From an uncultured Pelagibacteraceae bacterium (GTDB lineage Bacteria > Pseudomonadota > Alphaproteobacteria > Pelagibacterales > Pelagibacteraceae), in contig CACBIY010000001.1 in the NCBI GenBank assembly GCA_902539445.1, positions 186,001 to 250,000 on the forward strand: DNA of 64,000 nt. The letters are read 5' to 3'. Of this stretch, positions 54,470 through 64,000 are shown in pieces. The notes under the pieces were generated by a model that worked only from the letters and a program-made list of their open reading frames with translations, did no database searches and was not told the DNA's origin. Both the position numbers and the translations under genes were made by a program. How positions within the stretch are numbered: the stretch's first letter is position 1; each line of letters opens with the position of its first letter.

Positions 54470-55133
54470 TTAATATTATTTGATCTTTTTGGCGGAAATC
54501 AATTACTAATTCATTCTTAAATTTATCTTCATTAGATAAACGAACAAACAAGTTTAGATCTCTTTTTAAATCATTTCTCGATAATTTTATCAAATATCCC
54601 TCTGATGTTTCAATATCCCATCTTTTTGATTTGAAATAATAAAGTTTTATTATTTTTTTAAAATCAAAGTTTGATTTATCAACTTCGTTCTTAAATTTTA
54701 GAAATTCTTCAACATTTAAATCACCAAATACAAATGGCAGACTAGAACTTGAATAATTATTCAAAATTAATTTTCCATTTGATCCAATAAAATAATTGAA
54801 ACCATTTTTTTTTGTTCGCGCAAGTATTTTTGTTTCCTTAATAAATATTTTTAAAGTTGAGGGATAGTTTTTAAATATTTCAAAATGTTCAATAATATTA
54901 ATTGTATTAATTTTTTTTTTCAAATATTGTTTATCTAAATAAAAAATATTTTTAAAATTTGCATCATTAATAATACTCTCAACTTTTTTTCTCTCATTTA
55001 AATTTAGACCAATAATCTCTATTTTATTGATTTTTGGGAAATTAAAATTCATCAATGAAATATTATTTATTGATACAAGGAAACAAAATAGTAATAAGTA
55101 AATTATAATTTTTTTACTTATTAATAGATGCAT
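54459..55133 (-). CDS. ftsQ: Cell division protein FtsQ
   Basis: TM then POTRA-like FPKINKIEIIGLNLNERKKVESIIND; ddl-ftsQ context. Confidence 0.85.
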   Translation of the reverse strand: MHLLISKKIIIYLLLFCFLVSINNISLMNFNFPKINKIEIIGLNLNERKKVESIINDANFKNIFYLDKQYLKKKINTINIIEHFEIFKNYPSTLKIFIKETKILARTKKNGFNYFIGSNGKLILNNYSSSSLPFVFGDLNVEEFLKFKNEVDKSNFDFKKIIKLYYFKSKRWDIETSEGYLIKLSRNDLKRDLNLFVRLSNEDKFKNELVIDFRQKDQIILNGK

Positions 55134-56028
55134 CTTTTAAAATTAATTTAATTAAATTTATGAAATTAATTCCAATATACGCAGATATCTCTGGAACTAA
55201 AGATAGTTTTGTCATTCCAGGCTGTGTATTAATTTCTAAAAGATAAAATTTTCCTTTAAAATATTTAAAGTCTGATCTAGAAACACCTCTACATCCTATC
55301 AAATTGTGTGCTTTTAAAGTAATGTCCATGAGAGCTTTGTATTTTTTTTTAGGTAAGTCTACTGGAATGATATGTTCTGTCTTAGCATTTAAATTATATT
55401 TTGCCTGATAATCATAAAATTTTCTTTTTGGCTTAAGTTCAATTGCTCCAAGCTTCTTCTTTCCAATTATGGCTGATTGTATTTCTCTTCCAGGAATAAA
55501 TTGTTCTATTAATATTTTTTTATAATCTTTTAACAATTTTATATTTCTCAATAAATTATTCTTAGTACAAATATAAACATTCACACTAGAACCTTCGTTA
55601 ATTGGTTTAACTACAACAGGAAAGTTCAACTTTTTTTTTACTAAACTTATAAGTTCCTTATTAGTTTTATTAAAAGTAAAAATGAAATATTTCGGTGTTA
55701 AAATCTTATTTTTAATAAAAATTTTTTTGGAAATTTCTTTATCCATTGCCTTAGCAGAGGCAATCACACCTGAATGGGTATAAGGTATACCTATTGTCTC
55801 TAGGATTGTTTGTATATATCCATCTTCTCCAAACTGCCCATGTAGAGCATTAAAAATGAAGTGAGGTTTGAAACTTTTTGTTACAGATATTAAATCTTTG
55901 TCTGGCTCGCATATTTTTACTTTATAATTATTTTTTTTTAGTTCTTTAGCAACCTGTCTTCCTGTCTCTAAGCTGATAATTCTTTCCTTAGAAATACCAC
56001 CTGAGATTATCAAAATTTTTTTTTTCAA
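55114..56028 (-). CDS. ddl: D-alanine--D-alanine ligase
   Basis: IFNALHGQFGEDGYIQTILETIGIPYTHSGVIASAKAMDKE; EINTQPGMTKLSLVPEIS. Confidence 0.95.
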   Translation of the reverse strand: MKKKILIISGGISKERIISLETGRQVAKELKKNNYKVKICEPDKDLISVTKSFKPHFIFNALHGQFGEDGYIQTILETIGIPYTHSGVIASAKAMDKEISKKIFIKNKILTPKYFIFTFNKTNKELISLVKKKLNFPVVVKPINEGSSVNVYICTKNNLLRNIKLLKDYKKILIEQFIPGREIQSAIIGKKKLGAIELKPKRKFYDYQAKYNLNAKTEHIIPVDLPKKKYKALMDITLKAHNLIGCRGVSRSDFKYFKGKFYLLEINTQPGMTKLSLVPEISAYIGINFINLIKLILKDASINK

Positions 56029-56029
56029 T

Positions 56030-56938
56030 TTATTCTAATATTTTAATTTCTTTATCTAATTTTATACCAGTTTTTTCTAGAACTTTTTTAGAAACAAAAT
56101 CAATTAATTTTTTCATATCATTGAACGTTGCATTACCCTTATTTACAAAAAAGTTTGAATGTTTTTCTGAGATATGTGCATCACCAAACTTAGTATCAAT
56201 AGAAACTGATTCTCTTATCAACTCCCAAACTTTTTTATTCGTTTGATTTATTGGATTTTTAAAAGTGCTTCCACCAGTTTTAATTCTCATTGGTTGATTT
56301 TTTTCTTTTAAGGATTTCATTTTTATTACTTCACTATTTACTTTTTTGAAAGTGCTTTTAACTCCTTTGAAAGAAGCACTTAAAAAAATCAGGTCGTCAG
56401 ATAAATCATTTTTTCTATAATCAAAATTTATTTCTTTTGATGGAATTGTTATTAAATTCCCTTTTTGATCTATAGCTTGAATTGAAAGAAGAATATCTTT
56501 AAATTCCTTTCCAAAACATCCAGCGTTCATCTTAATTCCTCCACCAATAGATCCTGGAATACATGATAAAAACTCAAATCCACTCAAATTATTTTCAGCA
56601 GCAAAACTAGATAGGCTATTATCTAAAACGCCACTTCCAGAAATTATTACGTCCTCTCTTAATAAAGATATTCTATTAAAATTTTTACTAAGCTTTATTA
56701 CGACTCCGTCAAAAATATTATCTGGGATTAAGATGTTTGATCCTGCACCAATGATAAAGATTTTTTCCTTATTATCGAGTAATTTGAGAAATTTAACTAA
56801 ATCTTTTAAATTTTCCGCCTTATAAAAAACTTTGGACTTTCCTCCAATATTAAACCAACTTTTTTTTTTTAAGTCTTGATCGTAAATTACATTTTTATCA
56901 AAGTCTTTTAACAAATCTTTAAGTTGATGTATCTGCAT
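56030..56938 (-). CDS. murB: UDP-N-acetylmuramate dehydrogenase
   Basis: KKSWFNIGGKSKVFYKAENLKDL; GAGSNILIPD; IPGSIGGGIKMNAGCFG. Confidence 0.96.
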   Translation of the reverse strand: MQIHQLKDLLKDFDKNVIYDQDLKKKSWFNIGGKSKVFYKAENLKDLVKFLKLLDNKEKIFIIGAGSNILIPDNIFDGVVIKLSKNFNRISLLREDVIISGSGVLDNSLSSFAAENNLSGFEFLSCIPGSIGGGIKMNAGCFGKEFKDILLSIQAIDQKGNLITIPSKEINFDYRKNDLSDDLIFLSASFKGVKSTFKKVNSEVIKMKSLKEKNQPMRIKTGGSTFKNPINQTNKKVWELIRESVSIDTKFGDAHISEKHSNFFVNKGNATFNDMKKLIDFVSKKVLEKTGIKLDKEIKILE

Positions 56939-58332
56939 TACATTAATTCAGGTAATTTTTTCATCCAATTTGAGATTGTACCAGCACCCATTCCTATGAC
57001 GATTTTATTTCCATAAATATTTTGTTTGAGAAATTTTGCTAATTCAATATTATTTTTAATCATAAATAGTTTTACTTTTGAATTTTTAATTATTTCTTTT
57101 GCAAAATCATTATAATGAAAACCTAATTTAATTTTTTCTCCCGCTGTAAAAATGGGACATAATATAATTGTGTCTGCATCTCTGAAACAGTGAGTAAATT
57201 CATTTCTTAAATCTTTTAATCTTGATATTCTATGTGGTTGAAAAACACAGACTTTTTCACACTTATCAAAAACTTTTTTTACTCCCTCTAAAACAGATTT
57301 TATCTCAGTAGGATGATGTGCATAATCATCATAAAAATCAACTCCGTTAAATGTAAATATCTTATTAAATCTACGCTGGACACCTTTAAAGTTTTTCAGA
57401 CCTTTTTTAATATTAGACACTGGAATTCCTACAGTAAGAGCAACTGCAATTGCTGCTGTAGAGTTTCTTATATTATGAACACCTAATAATGGGATCTGAA
57501 AGTTTTTTAAGATTGTTCTTTTTTTATTTGGTAAATTTATAGATAAATCAAATTTTGAGGAAAATTTGTTTTGAATTATATTTTTGATAAGAAAATTAGC
57601 ATTAGACTTGATTCCATATGTAAAAAAATTTTTATTTTTAATATCTTTACTTAATTCATTGTTAATTTTATCATCAATACAAATAAAAGTTTTTCCAAAT
57701 GATGGAACTTTTTTTATAAAATGTAGAAAATGGTTTTTTAAATCCTTCATTGATTTATAAAAATCCATGTGTTCTCTATCTATGTTTGTAATAATTGAGT
57801 ATGTTGGAGAAATATGAATAAAACTTCCATCTGACTCATCTGCCTCTAATATAGACCAGTCACTTTTACCTAATTTTGCAGTGCTCTTTATCGAATTTAT
57901 TATGCCTCCATTGATTATTGTAGGATCTAGCTTTGTATTTTCAAAAATAGAACTTACTAAAGATGTCGTTGTTGTTTTGCCGTGAGATCCAACTACGACA
58001 ATATTTTTCATTAAAGAAACAAGATTTGCTAACATCTTCCCTCTTTTAATTACTGGTAATTTTTTTCTTTTAGCTTCTAGTAATTCTGGATTACTTTTTT
58101 TTATCGCAGAGGAAGTCACTACAATTGTAACATCTTTTATATTTTGTTTTTTTTGACCAATAAAAATTCTAACACCCTGTTTTTTTAATTTTTCGATATT
58201 TTTGTTCTTATTAATATCGCTACCTTGAATTTGAAAACCTTTTGCCTTCATAATCAATGCAAGACCACTCATACCTATTCCACCAATGCCTATAAAGTGG
58301 ATAATCTCTTTTTTAGCTAATTCAATTTTCAT
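56938..58332 (-). CDS. murC: UDP-N-acetylmuramate--L-alanine ligase
   Basis: HFIGIGGIGMSGLALIM; GSHGKTTTTSLV; DDYAHHPTEIK. Confidence 0.97.
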   Translation of the reverse strand: MKIELAKKEIIHFIGIGGIGMSGLALIMKAKGFQIQGSDINKNKNIEKLKKQGVRIFIGQKKQNIKDVTIVVTSSAIKKSNPELLEAKRKKLPVIKRGKMLANLVSLMKNIVVVGSHGKTTTTSLVSSIFENTKLDPTIINGGIINSIKSTAKLGKSDWSILEADESDGSFIHISPTYSIITNIDREHMDFYKSMKDLKNHFLHFIKKVPSFGKTFICIDDKINNELSKDIKNKNFFTYGIKSNANFLIKNIIQNKFSSKFDLSINLPNKKRTILKNFQIPLLGVHNIRNSTAAIAVALTVGIPVSNIKKGLKNFKGVQRRFNKIFTFNGVDFYDDYAHHPTEIKSVLEGVKKVFDKCEKVCVFQPHRISRLKDLRNEFTHCFRDADTIILCPIFTAGEKIKLGFHYNDFAKEIIKNSKVKLFMIKNNIELAKFLKQNIYGNKIVIGMGAGTISNWMKKLPELM

Positions 58333-59386
58333 TTATTATTTCCAATATTTTTTGATTTATATTATTCCATGAGTTTTGGGAATTATGTTTTTCTAAGTTA
58401 TTTTTTTTTATATTATATTCGGACTTATTCGTAATTATATGATTTAAAAATTTTTCTAAATTAACGTCATTAAAGTCTTTTTGATTCATAATCCAGCAGC
58501 AACCTAAATTTTGATAAAAATTTGCGTTTTCAAATTGATGATTATCTTTTGCTGAAACTAAAGGGATTGTTAGGAACGGTTTATTCATGATTGATAATTC
58601 TGCTAAGGTAGATGCACCAGCACGCGTAATACATAGGTCTGATTGATTTATCAAATCTGCCAAATTTTCCTCAAAATCAAAAATGGTATTTTCAATTTTA
58701 GCCTCATCATAAATACTTCTTAATTGATCAGTATTACTTTTATGAGTTTGTTGAATGATTTTAATTTTATTTTTTTTCGACAAATTAACGATTACATTTT
58801 TTACTACATTGTCAAAAATCTTTGCTCCTTGACTGCCACCAACAACCAATAGACAGAATGCTTTATTTTCTGTTTTAATTTCTCTTTTATCATAAAAATT
58901 TTTTTTAACTAGTGGAGTTATTATTTGAATTTTATGTTTAAGTTTTTCAGGAAAGTTTTTTAAGCTTTCTGTATAAGTAAAAATTTTTTTACAAAAACCT
59001 AAAAAGAGTCTGTTTGCTCTACCTAAAACAATATTGGGTTCAAGTAGGTATATCTTTATTCCTAATAATTTTGCACCAAAACAAACAGGTAATGACATAT
59101 ATCCTCCTGTTGAAAAAACGACATTAATCTTTTTTTTTTTTAATAATAAAACTGTTTTAATCACCAAATAAATTACTTGGAGTATTTTAAATATAAAAAA
59201 TATATTAAGATTTAATTTAGGAGTATTTATCAAAATAATATCATTTTTTTCATCATCTAGATATTTCAGCCCTCTTGAGTCAGTAGAAATAAAAACATTA
59301 AAATTTGAATGCAAATGTTCACTTAGAATTTTTGCTGGCACTACATGTCCCCCTGATCCTCCTGTTGAAATCAATATATTTTTCAT
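58322..59386 (-). CDS. murG: Lipid II synthase (UDP-GlcNAc transferase) MurG
   Basis: ISTGGSGGHVVPAKILSEHL; VVGGSQGAKIFDNVV; ITRAGASTLAELSI. Confidence 0.96.
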   Translation of the reverse strand: MKNILISTGGSGGHVVPAKILSEHLHSNFNVFISTDSRGLKYLDDEKNDIILINTPKLNLNIFFIFKILQVIYLVIKTVLLLKKKKINVVFSTGGYMSLPVCFGAKLLGIKIYLLEPNIVLGRANRLFLGFCKKIFTYTESLKNFPEKLKHKIQIITPLVKKNFYDKREIKTENKAFCLLVVGGSQGAKIFDNVVKNVIVNLSKKNKIKIIQQTHKSNTDQLRSIYDEAKIENTIFDFEENLADLINQSDLCITRAGASTLAELSIMNKPFLTIPLVSAKDNHQFENANFYQNLGCCWIMNQKDFNDVNLEKFLNHIITNKSEYNIKKNNLEKHNSQNSWNNINQKILEIINEN

Positions 59387-60510
59387 TCAGTTACTTTTCT
59401 TTTTGTTAAATTCAAAATTATACCAGACATTATGGAAATACTTATAATCGATGAACCCCCATAACTTAAAAATGGTAAAGTCATTCCTGTAGTTGGGAAT
59501 AATCTAATATTTACTCCTATGTGAATCATTGCTTGCATGAGTATTAAGCTAATAGATCCAGTTAGGATTAGTTTGATCTTTTTGTCATTTTCTTTGTAAA
59601 CTTTTTTCAGAACCGAAAATATTAATACTAGGTAGGTTAATAAAATTAACATTATGAAGATTACTCCAAACTCTTCAGAAATTACTGAAATAATGTAATC
59701 TGTATGAGCTTCAGGGACTCTGTTTTTTAATGTTCCCTCTCCAATGCCTTTTCCAAAAAAACCTCCACTTATTATAGCTTCTAATGCTTTATCTGATTGA
59801 AAGTTATGAGTACCCATTTCAGGATTAAAAAAAGAAAATAATCTATCTTTTATGTATTTAAATTGTGGAAGGTAACTAATGATAGATACTATCGTGGCTA
59901 GAGAGATTAAAAAAACTAAGCTCAAAAAAAATATACTAATACCAGAAATAAAAATCAAAACTAACCAACTAAAACCGATTAAAAGAGTTTGACCAATATC
60001 TGGTTGAAGTATCAAAAGACTCGATATCAATATAGTTAACAAAAAAGATAAGAAGTATTTTAAATTAAAATTAGTATATTTTTGAGAGCAAATTATCATA
60101 CTCATTATCACTATTAAAAAAGGCTTTACAAACTCAATAGGTTGTATTCTTGGCAATACCAACAAATCAATCCATCTCTTGGAACCCTTAATCTCTACTC
60201 CAATTATAGGAACCAGGAACAACAAAACTAATGATAAACAGAAAAATATTAGTGAAATTCTATAAATTTCTTTTTTAGGTATAAAAGATAAAATAAAAAT
60301 TAAAAAAAAGCCAAAAAAAACAAAAACTGTATGTTTAAAAAAAAAGAAATAAGTATTCGTATCTAATTTGTCAGATGCAATTAGAGAGGTTGATACTAAT
60401 GAGAAGAATAAACCCGCCAAAAATAAAATTAAGATCAATGATAGAATAGGTTTATCAATACTTTTCCACCATTGATAAAAAGAAATATAACTAAATAATT
60501 TTTCTTTCAT
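59383..60510 (-). CDS. ftsW: Cell division SEDS protein FtsW
   Basis: GIGEGTLKNRVPEAHTDYIISVISEEFG; LFPTTGMTLPFLSYGGSSI. Confidence 0.95.
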   Translation of the reverse strand: MKEKLFSYISFYQWWKSIDKPILSLILILFLAGLFFSLVSTSLIASDKLDTNTYFFFFKHTVFVFFGFFLIFILSFIPKKEIYRISLIFFCLSLVLLFLVPIIGVEIKGSKRWIDLLVLPRIQPIEFVKPFLIVIMSMIICSQKYTNFNLKYFLSFLLTILISSLLILQPDIGQTLLIGFSWLVLIFISGISIFFLSLVFLISLATIVSIISYLPQFKYIKDRLFSFFNPEMGTHNFQSDKALEAIISGGFFGKGIGEGTLKNRVPEAHTDYIISVISEEFGVIFIMLILLTYLVLIFSVLKKVYKENDKKIKLILTGSISLILMQAMIHIGVNIRLFPTTGMTLPFLSYGGSSIISISIMSGIILNLTKRKVTE

Positions 60511-61801
60511 TAATATATCTTTTTATCAACTTATTAAAATATGATCCTCTTTCCTCAAAATTTTTAAAACTATCAAATGATGCAGAGGCTGGACTAAATA
60601 AGATTGTATTATTTGAGTGTTTCTTTTTCTGAATATTCTTAAAAATTGCTGATACTGCAAGATTTAAATTTTTAAAACTTTTAAGTTCCGCATTTTTCTT
60701 TAAATCTTTTGAAAATTTTTTAAAGTTTTTACCAAAGACATAAATCTTAATATTTCTAAAATATTTTTTTGATAACGATATTTTGTCATCTTTTTTTGGA
60801 ATACCGCCAATTAACCAATGAATATTCTTGTACATTTCTAGTAATTCTTTTGAAGAAGAATAGCTTGTTGATTTAGAATCATTAATGATGATTAATTTAT
60901 TTTTGTTATAAATAATTTTCTGCCTATAATTCAATCCTTTGAATTTATTTACGCTTTCTAATAATTTTTTTCGTTTTACATTAAATTTTTTTATCATTTC
61001 TAAAACAAAGGAGAGATTTGCTTGATTTGATCTTGATAAAAAGTATTTGTTTCTAATTTTTTTCAAAATTAAATTGTTTGATTTTGTATCTACATTTACC
61101 AGTTTTAATTTAGGCTTTATTGTTTTAATTCTTTTTTGAATTAAATGATCATTTTTATTTACAAATCCAATTGCTCCTCTTTTTCGATTATTAAAAATTT
61201 TAAATTTTGCCTCTATATAATTTTTTAAATTACCATGTCTCTCCAAATGATCTGGCGCAATATTAAGGATAGCGGCAAATTTTGATGAAAAAATTTTACT
61301 ATATTCTAATTGGTAGGATGAAGCCTCAATAATAAAAATTGTTTTTTTTGAGATCTTATCTATAGATAGTATTGGTGTACCAATATTCCCTACTAATCTT
61401 ACGTCTTTTTTTTGATCTTTTAAGATATCATATAGAAGTTTGCAAGTGGTGGACTTTCCGTTTGTGCCAGTTATTGTTAATGAGACATTTTTATAAAATG
61501 AGTAAAAAACATCTAGATCTGTATAGATATTCTTATTTTTTTTTCTAAGTAAATTTTTTAACTTACATTTTTTTATATCAATTCCTGGGCTCAATATAAT
61601 TATATCAAATTTGATTTTTAATAATTTTTTAAAATTGAGAATTTTTTTTTTTATCGACTTATTTATTTTAAGATTTGGGTTATCATCAAATAAATAAACA
61701 TCATTTTTATTTCTTAAAAAATTGAATGACGAAAGTCCGCTTTTTCCTAATCCATAAATTAAAATTTTTTTATTAAAGAAAATTTGTGAATTATCACTCA
61801 T
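60491..61801 (-). CDS. murD: UDP-N-acetylmuramoylalanine--D-glutamate ligase (start corrected to 61801)
   Basis: ILIYGLGKSGLSSFNFL; TGTNGKSTTCKLL; start MSDNSQIFFNKK abuts mraY stop. Confidence 0.95.
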   Translation of the reverse strand: MSDNSQIFFNKKILIYGLGKSGLSSFNFLRNKNDVYLFDDNPNLKINKSIKKKILNFKKLLKIKFDIIILSPGIDIKKCKLKNLLRKKNKNIYTDLDVFYSFYKNVSLTITGTNGKSTTCKLLYDILKDQKKDVRLVGNIGTPILSIDKISKKTIFIIEASSYQLEYSKIFSSKFAAILNIAPDHLERHGNLKNYIEAKFKIFNNRKRGAIGFVNKNDHLIQKRIKTIKPKLKLVNVDTKSNNLILKKIRNKYFLSRSNQANLSFVLEMIKKFNVKRKKLLESVNKFKGLNYRQKIIYNKNKLIIINDSKSTSYSSSKELLEMYKNIHWLIGGIPKKDDKISLSKKYFRNIKIYVFGKNFKKFSKDLKKNAELKSFKNLNLAVSAIFKNIQKKKHSNNTILFSPASASFDSFKNFEERGSYFNKLIKRYINERKII

Positions 61802-62886
61802 TATCTTAGTTTTAATGTAGCAAGTCCTATCATTGCTAAAATAATAGAAATTATCCAAAATCTAATTACAACTGTTGATTCAGGCCAACCTTTCTTCTCA
61901 AAATGATGATGGATTGGTGCCATTTTAAAAACTCTTTTACCAGTAAGTTTAAATGATATTACTTGCACAATCACTGAAACTGCTTCAAGAACAAATAAAC
62001 CTCCAGTAATTGCTAAAACTATTTCATGTTTTGTTATTATACCAACTGCTCCTAGAGAGCCACCCAAAGACAAAGATCCAGTATCTCCCATAAAAATTTT
62101 TGCTGGAGGTGCGTTGAACCATAAAAAGCCTAAGCAAGAGCCAATGATTGCTCCACAAAAAATTGAAACTTCCCCAGTTCCCTCTATGTAAGGAATTTGT
62201 AAATAATTTGAGAATACAATGTTTCCTGTAACATAACTTATAAATGCAAAACAAGCTGCAACAAGTATAACAGGCACTGTTGCTAACCCATCTAATCCAT
62301 CAGTGAGATTTACAGCATTCGATGAACCAATAATTACAAATATTGAAAAAGGTATAAAAAACCATCCGAGATTAATGATGAGGTTTTTAAAAAAAGGAAA
62401 GTATAGATTAGTTAAATCCTGATAGTCATTTAAGTAAACATAAAAGCTAACACCAATAATTGCTAGTATTATTTGAAAGGTTAATTTTAACTTTGATGAG
62501 ATACCTGAGGAGTTACTGTACTTTATTTTTTTATAATCATCGAATGCCCCAAGCAAACCAAAAGAAATTGCGATATATAAACAAAATAAAACATTTAAAT
62601 TCGATAAATCAGCCCAGAATAGTACTGATATTAACAAACCAATCAAAATAATCACTCCACCCATAGTCGGAGTTCCTATTTTCTTAACTATATGATCTTC
62701 TGGACCATCATTACGGATAGGATTTAAAATTTTTTGTTTTGAAAAAAATTTTATAAAAGTTCCTCCAATAATTAAAACAATAATTAATGAAGTAAAAAAA
62801 GATAAACCAGTCCTAAATGTTAGATATTTAAATACATTTAAAAAACTAAAACTATCAACAAAATTTATTAAAAATTGATAAAGCAT
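61801..62886 (-). CDS. mraY: Phospho-N-acetylmuramoyl-pentapeptide transferase
   Basis: GTPTMGGVIILIG; NAVNLTDGLDGLA; MAPIHHHFEKKGWPE. Confidence 0.97.
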   Translation of the reverse strand: MLYQFLINFVDSFSFLNVFKYLTFRTGLSFFTSLIIVLIIGGTFIKFFSKQKILNPIRNDGPEDHIVKKIGTPTMGGVIILIGLLISVLFWADLSNLNVLFCLYIAISFGLLGAFDDYKKIKYSNSSGISSKLKLTFQIILAIIGVSFYVYLNDYQDLTNLYFPFFKNLIINLGWFFIPFSIFVIIGSSNAVNLTDGLDGLATVPVILVAACFAFISYVTGNIVFSNYLQIPYIEGTGEVSIFCGAIIGSCLGFLWFNAPPAKIFMGDTGSLSLGGSLGAVGIITKHEIVLAITGGLFVLEAVSVIVQVISFKLTGKRVFKMAPIHHHFEKKGWPESTVVIRFWIISIILAMIGLATLKLR

Positions 62887-64000
62887 TTAATTTAAACTCT
62901 TCAAGTTATTTACTATACTGTTGAAACCTGTCGCATTTGAGGCTTTAATCATTAAATAATCATTATTATTGAAATCTTTCTTAATTAATTCAAAAATTCC
63001 TGATTTATTTTCTAAAATTCTTCCTCTTTTTACTTTCACAATATTATCGAATATTTCTCTTACCATTTTTCCCATAACAAATACTTTATCAATATTTGTC
63101 TCGTTTATTAAAGGAACTATTGATTGATGAAGTTTTTTTGAATGTGAACCAAGTTCCATCATATCTCCAAGCAAAAGATATTTACGATATTTTTTTGTAT
63201 CTATATTGTCATAATTTTTTAAGGCTGATTTTAAAGATAGAGGATTAGAATTATAACTTTCATCAATTAAATTTATTTTTTTGTTACCTATCTTTATTGT
63301 AGAATGATCTCCTCTTCCTGCCGGACTTCTAAAATCTAAGAAAATTTTTTCATTAAGTTTAAGCACATCTTTGTAAATACTTATTACACTTAAAGCGCTT
63401 AAAATATTATAAATATTACTTTGAAAATTATTAGAAATTATAAAATATTTAAACTTATCATTAAGTTTAACTTTAATTTTAAATGCCTTTTTAACTTTTT
63501 TAATATTAAACAACTTAACATTTGCTTTTTTAGTTTTAATCCCAAAAGAAATCACATTAATATTATTATTTTCAGCAATTTTTTTATGTAATTTGAAAAA
63601 ACTATCATCAGCATTCAAGACAACAAAACCTTTGGGTAATATATTTTTAATTATCTCTGCTTTAGCTAAAGCAATTTGTTTGATATTTTTGAAATTTTTT
63701 GCATGTGCATAATTTATGTTGGTTATCAAGCCAACATTCGGTTTTATAATATTTGTTAAATTATCTATTTCCCCTTTTTTATCCATACCAACCTCTAAAA
63801 CTCCAAATTCATCACTATGTTTTAAATTAAGTAAACTTAATGGAACTCCAAATTTATTGTTATATGATTTTGGAGAAATACTAACACTAGAAATCTTTCC
63901 TAACACATTGCCCAATAATTCTTTGAGAGTAGTTTTTCCACAACTTCCTGTAATAGCTATAATATTTGTATCGATATTTTGTCTAAATATTTTTGAAATT
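62887..64000 (-). CDS. murF: UDP-N-acetylmuramoyl-tripeptide--D-alanyl-D-alanine ligase, N-terminus cut by window edge
   Basis: Reading continues past the listed ORF start (63915) to the window end with an ITGSCGKTT P-loop; EVGMDKKGEIDNLTNIIKPNVGLITNI. Confidence 0.93.
   Translation of the reverse strand, partial: ISKIFRQNIDTNIIAITGSCGKTTLKELLGNVLGKISSVSISPKSYNNKFGVPLSLLNLKHSDEFGVLEVGMDKKGEIDNLTNIIKPNVGLITNINYAHAKNFKNIKQIALAKAEIIKNILPKGFVVLNADDSFFKLHKKIAENNNINVISFGIKTKKANVKLFNIKKVKKAFKIKVKLNDKFKYFIISNNFQSNIYNILSALSVISIYKDVLKLNEKIFLDFRSPAGRGDHSTIKIGNKKINLIDESYNSNPLSLKSALKNYDNIDTKKYRKYLLLGDMMELGSHSKKLHQSIVPLINETNIDKVFVMGKMVREIFDNIVKVKRGRILENKSGIFELIKKDFNNNDYLMIKASNATGFNSIVNNLKSLN

Overview
AT-rich, tightly packed window. 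Gene content, the two-piece tmRNA and the tandem glycine riboswitch suggest an alphaproteobacterium of the SAR11/Pelagibacter type (inference from gene content, no search run). Order: gcvP(partial)-gcvH-gcvT behind a tandem glycine riboswitch; DMT transporter; PxpABC-type 5-oxoprolinase genes; TPR, TerC-like and DMT proteins; branched-chain amino-acid ABC system (livK | livM-H-F-G); ProC-like protein; outer-membrane beta-barrel; a long divergent intergenic region with two strong hairpins; grxC, msrB, HDAC-like, D-2-hydroxyacid dehydrogenase, DMT, DadA-like; rodA-mrdA-mreD-mreC-mreB; leuA-ilvC-ilvN-ilvB; miaA, DegP-like, hflC-hflK; mrp; thyX; a circularly permuted (two-piece) tmRNA gene; a 3.1-kb islet behind the tmRNA bounded by a 26-bp duplication of the ssrA 3' end and carrying two PD-(D/E)XK-like proteins; MazG-like, fumC, AsmA-like, uvrD, pepP, ligA, bamD; and lpxC followed by a dcw cluster (ftsA-like, ftsQ, ddl, murB, murC, murG, ftsW, murD, mraY, murF partial). 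The observations most worth checking are (1) the islet at the 3' end of ssrA, (2) a shortened FtsA-like protein with no ftsZ at the usual place in the cluster, (3) a two-hairpin leader before a TIGR03643-like gene, and (4) an unannotated 23-aa membrane-peptide ORF immediately after livM. All homology statements come from reading the sequences; no database search was done.
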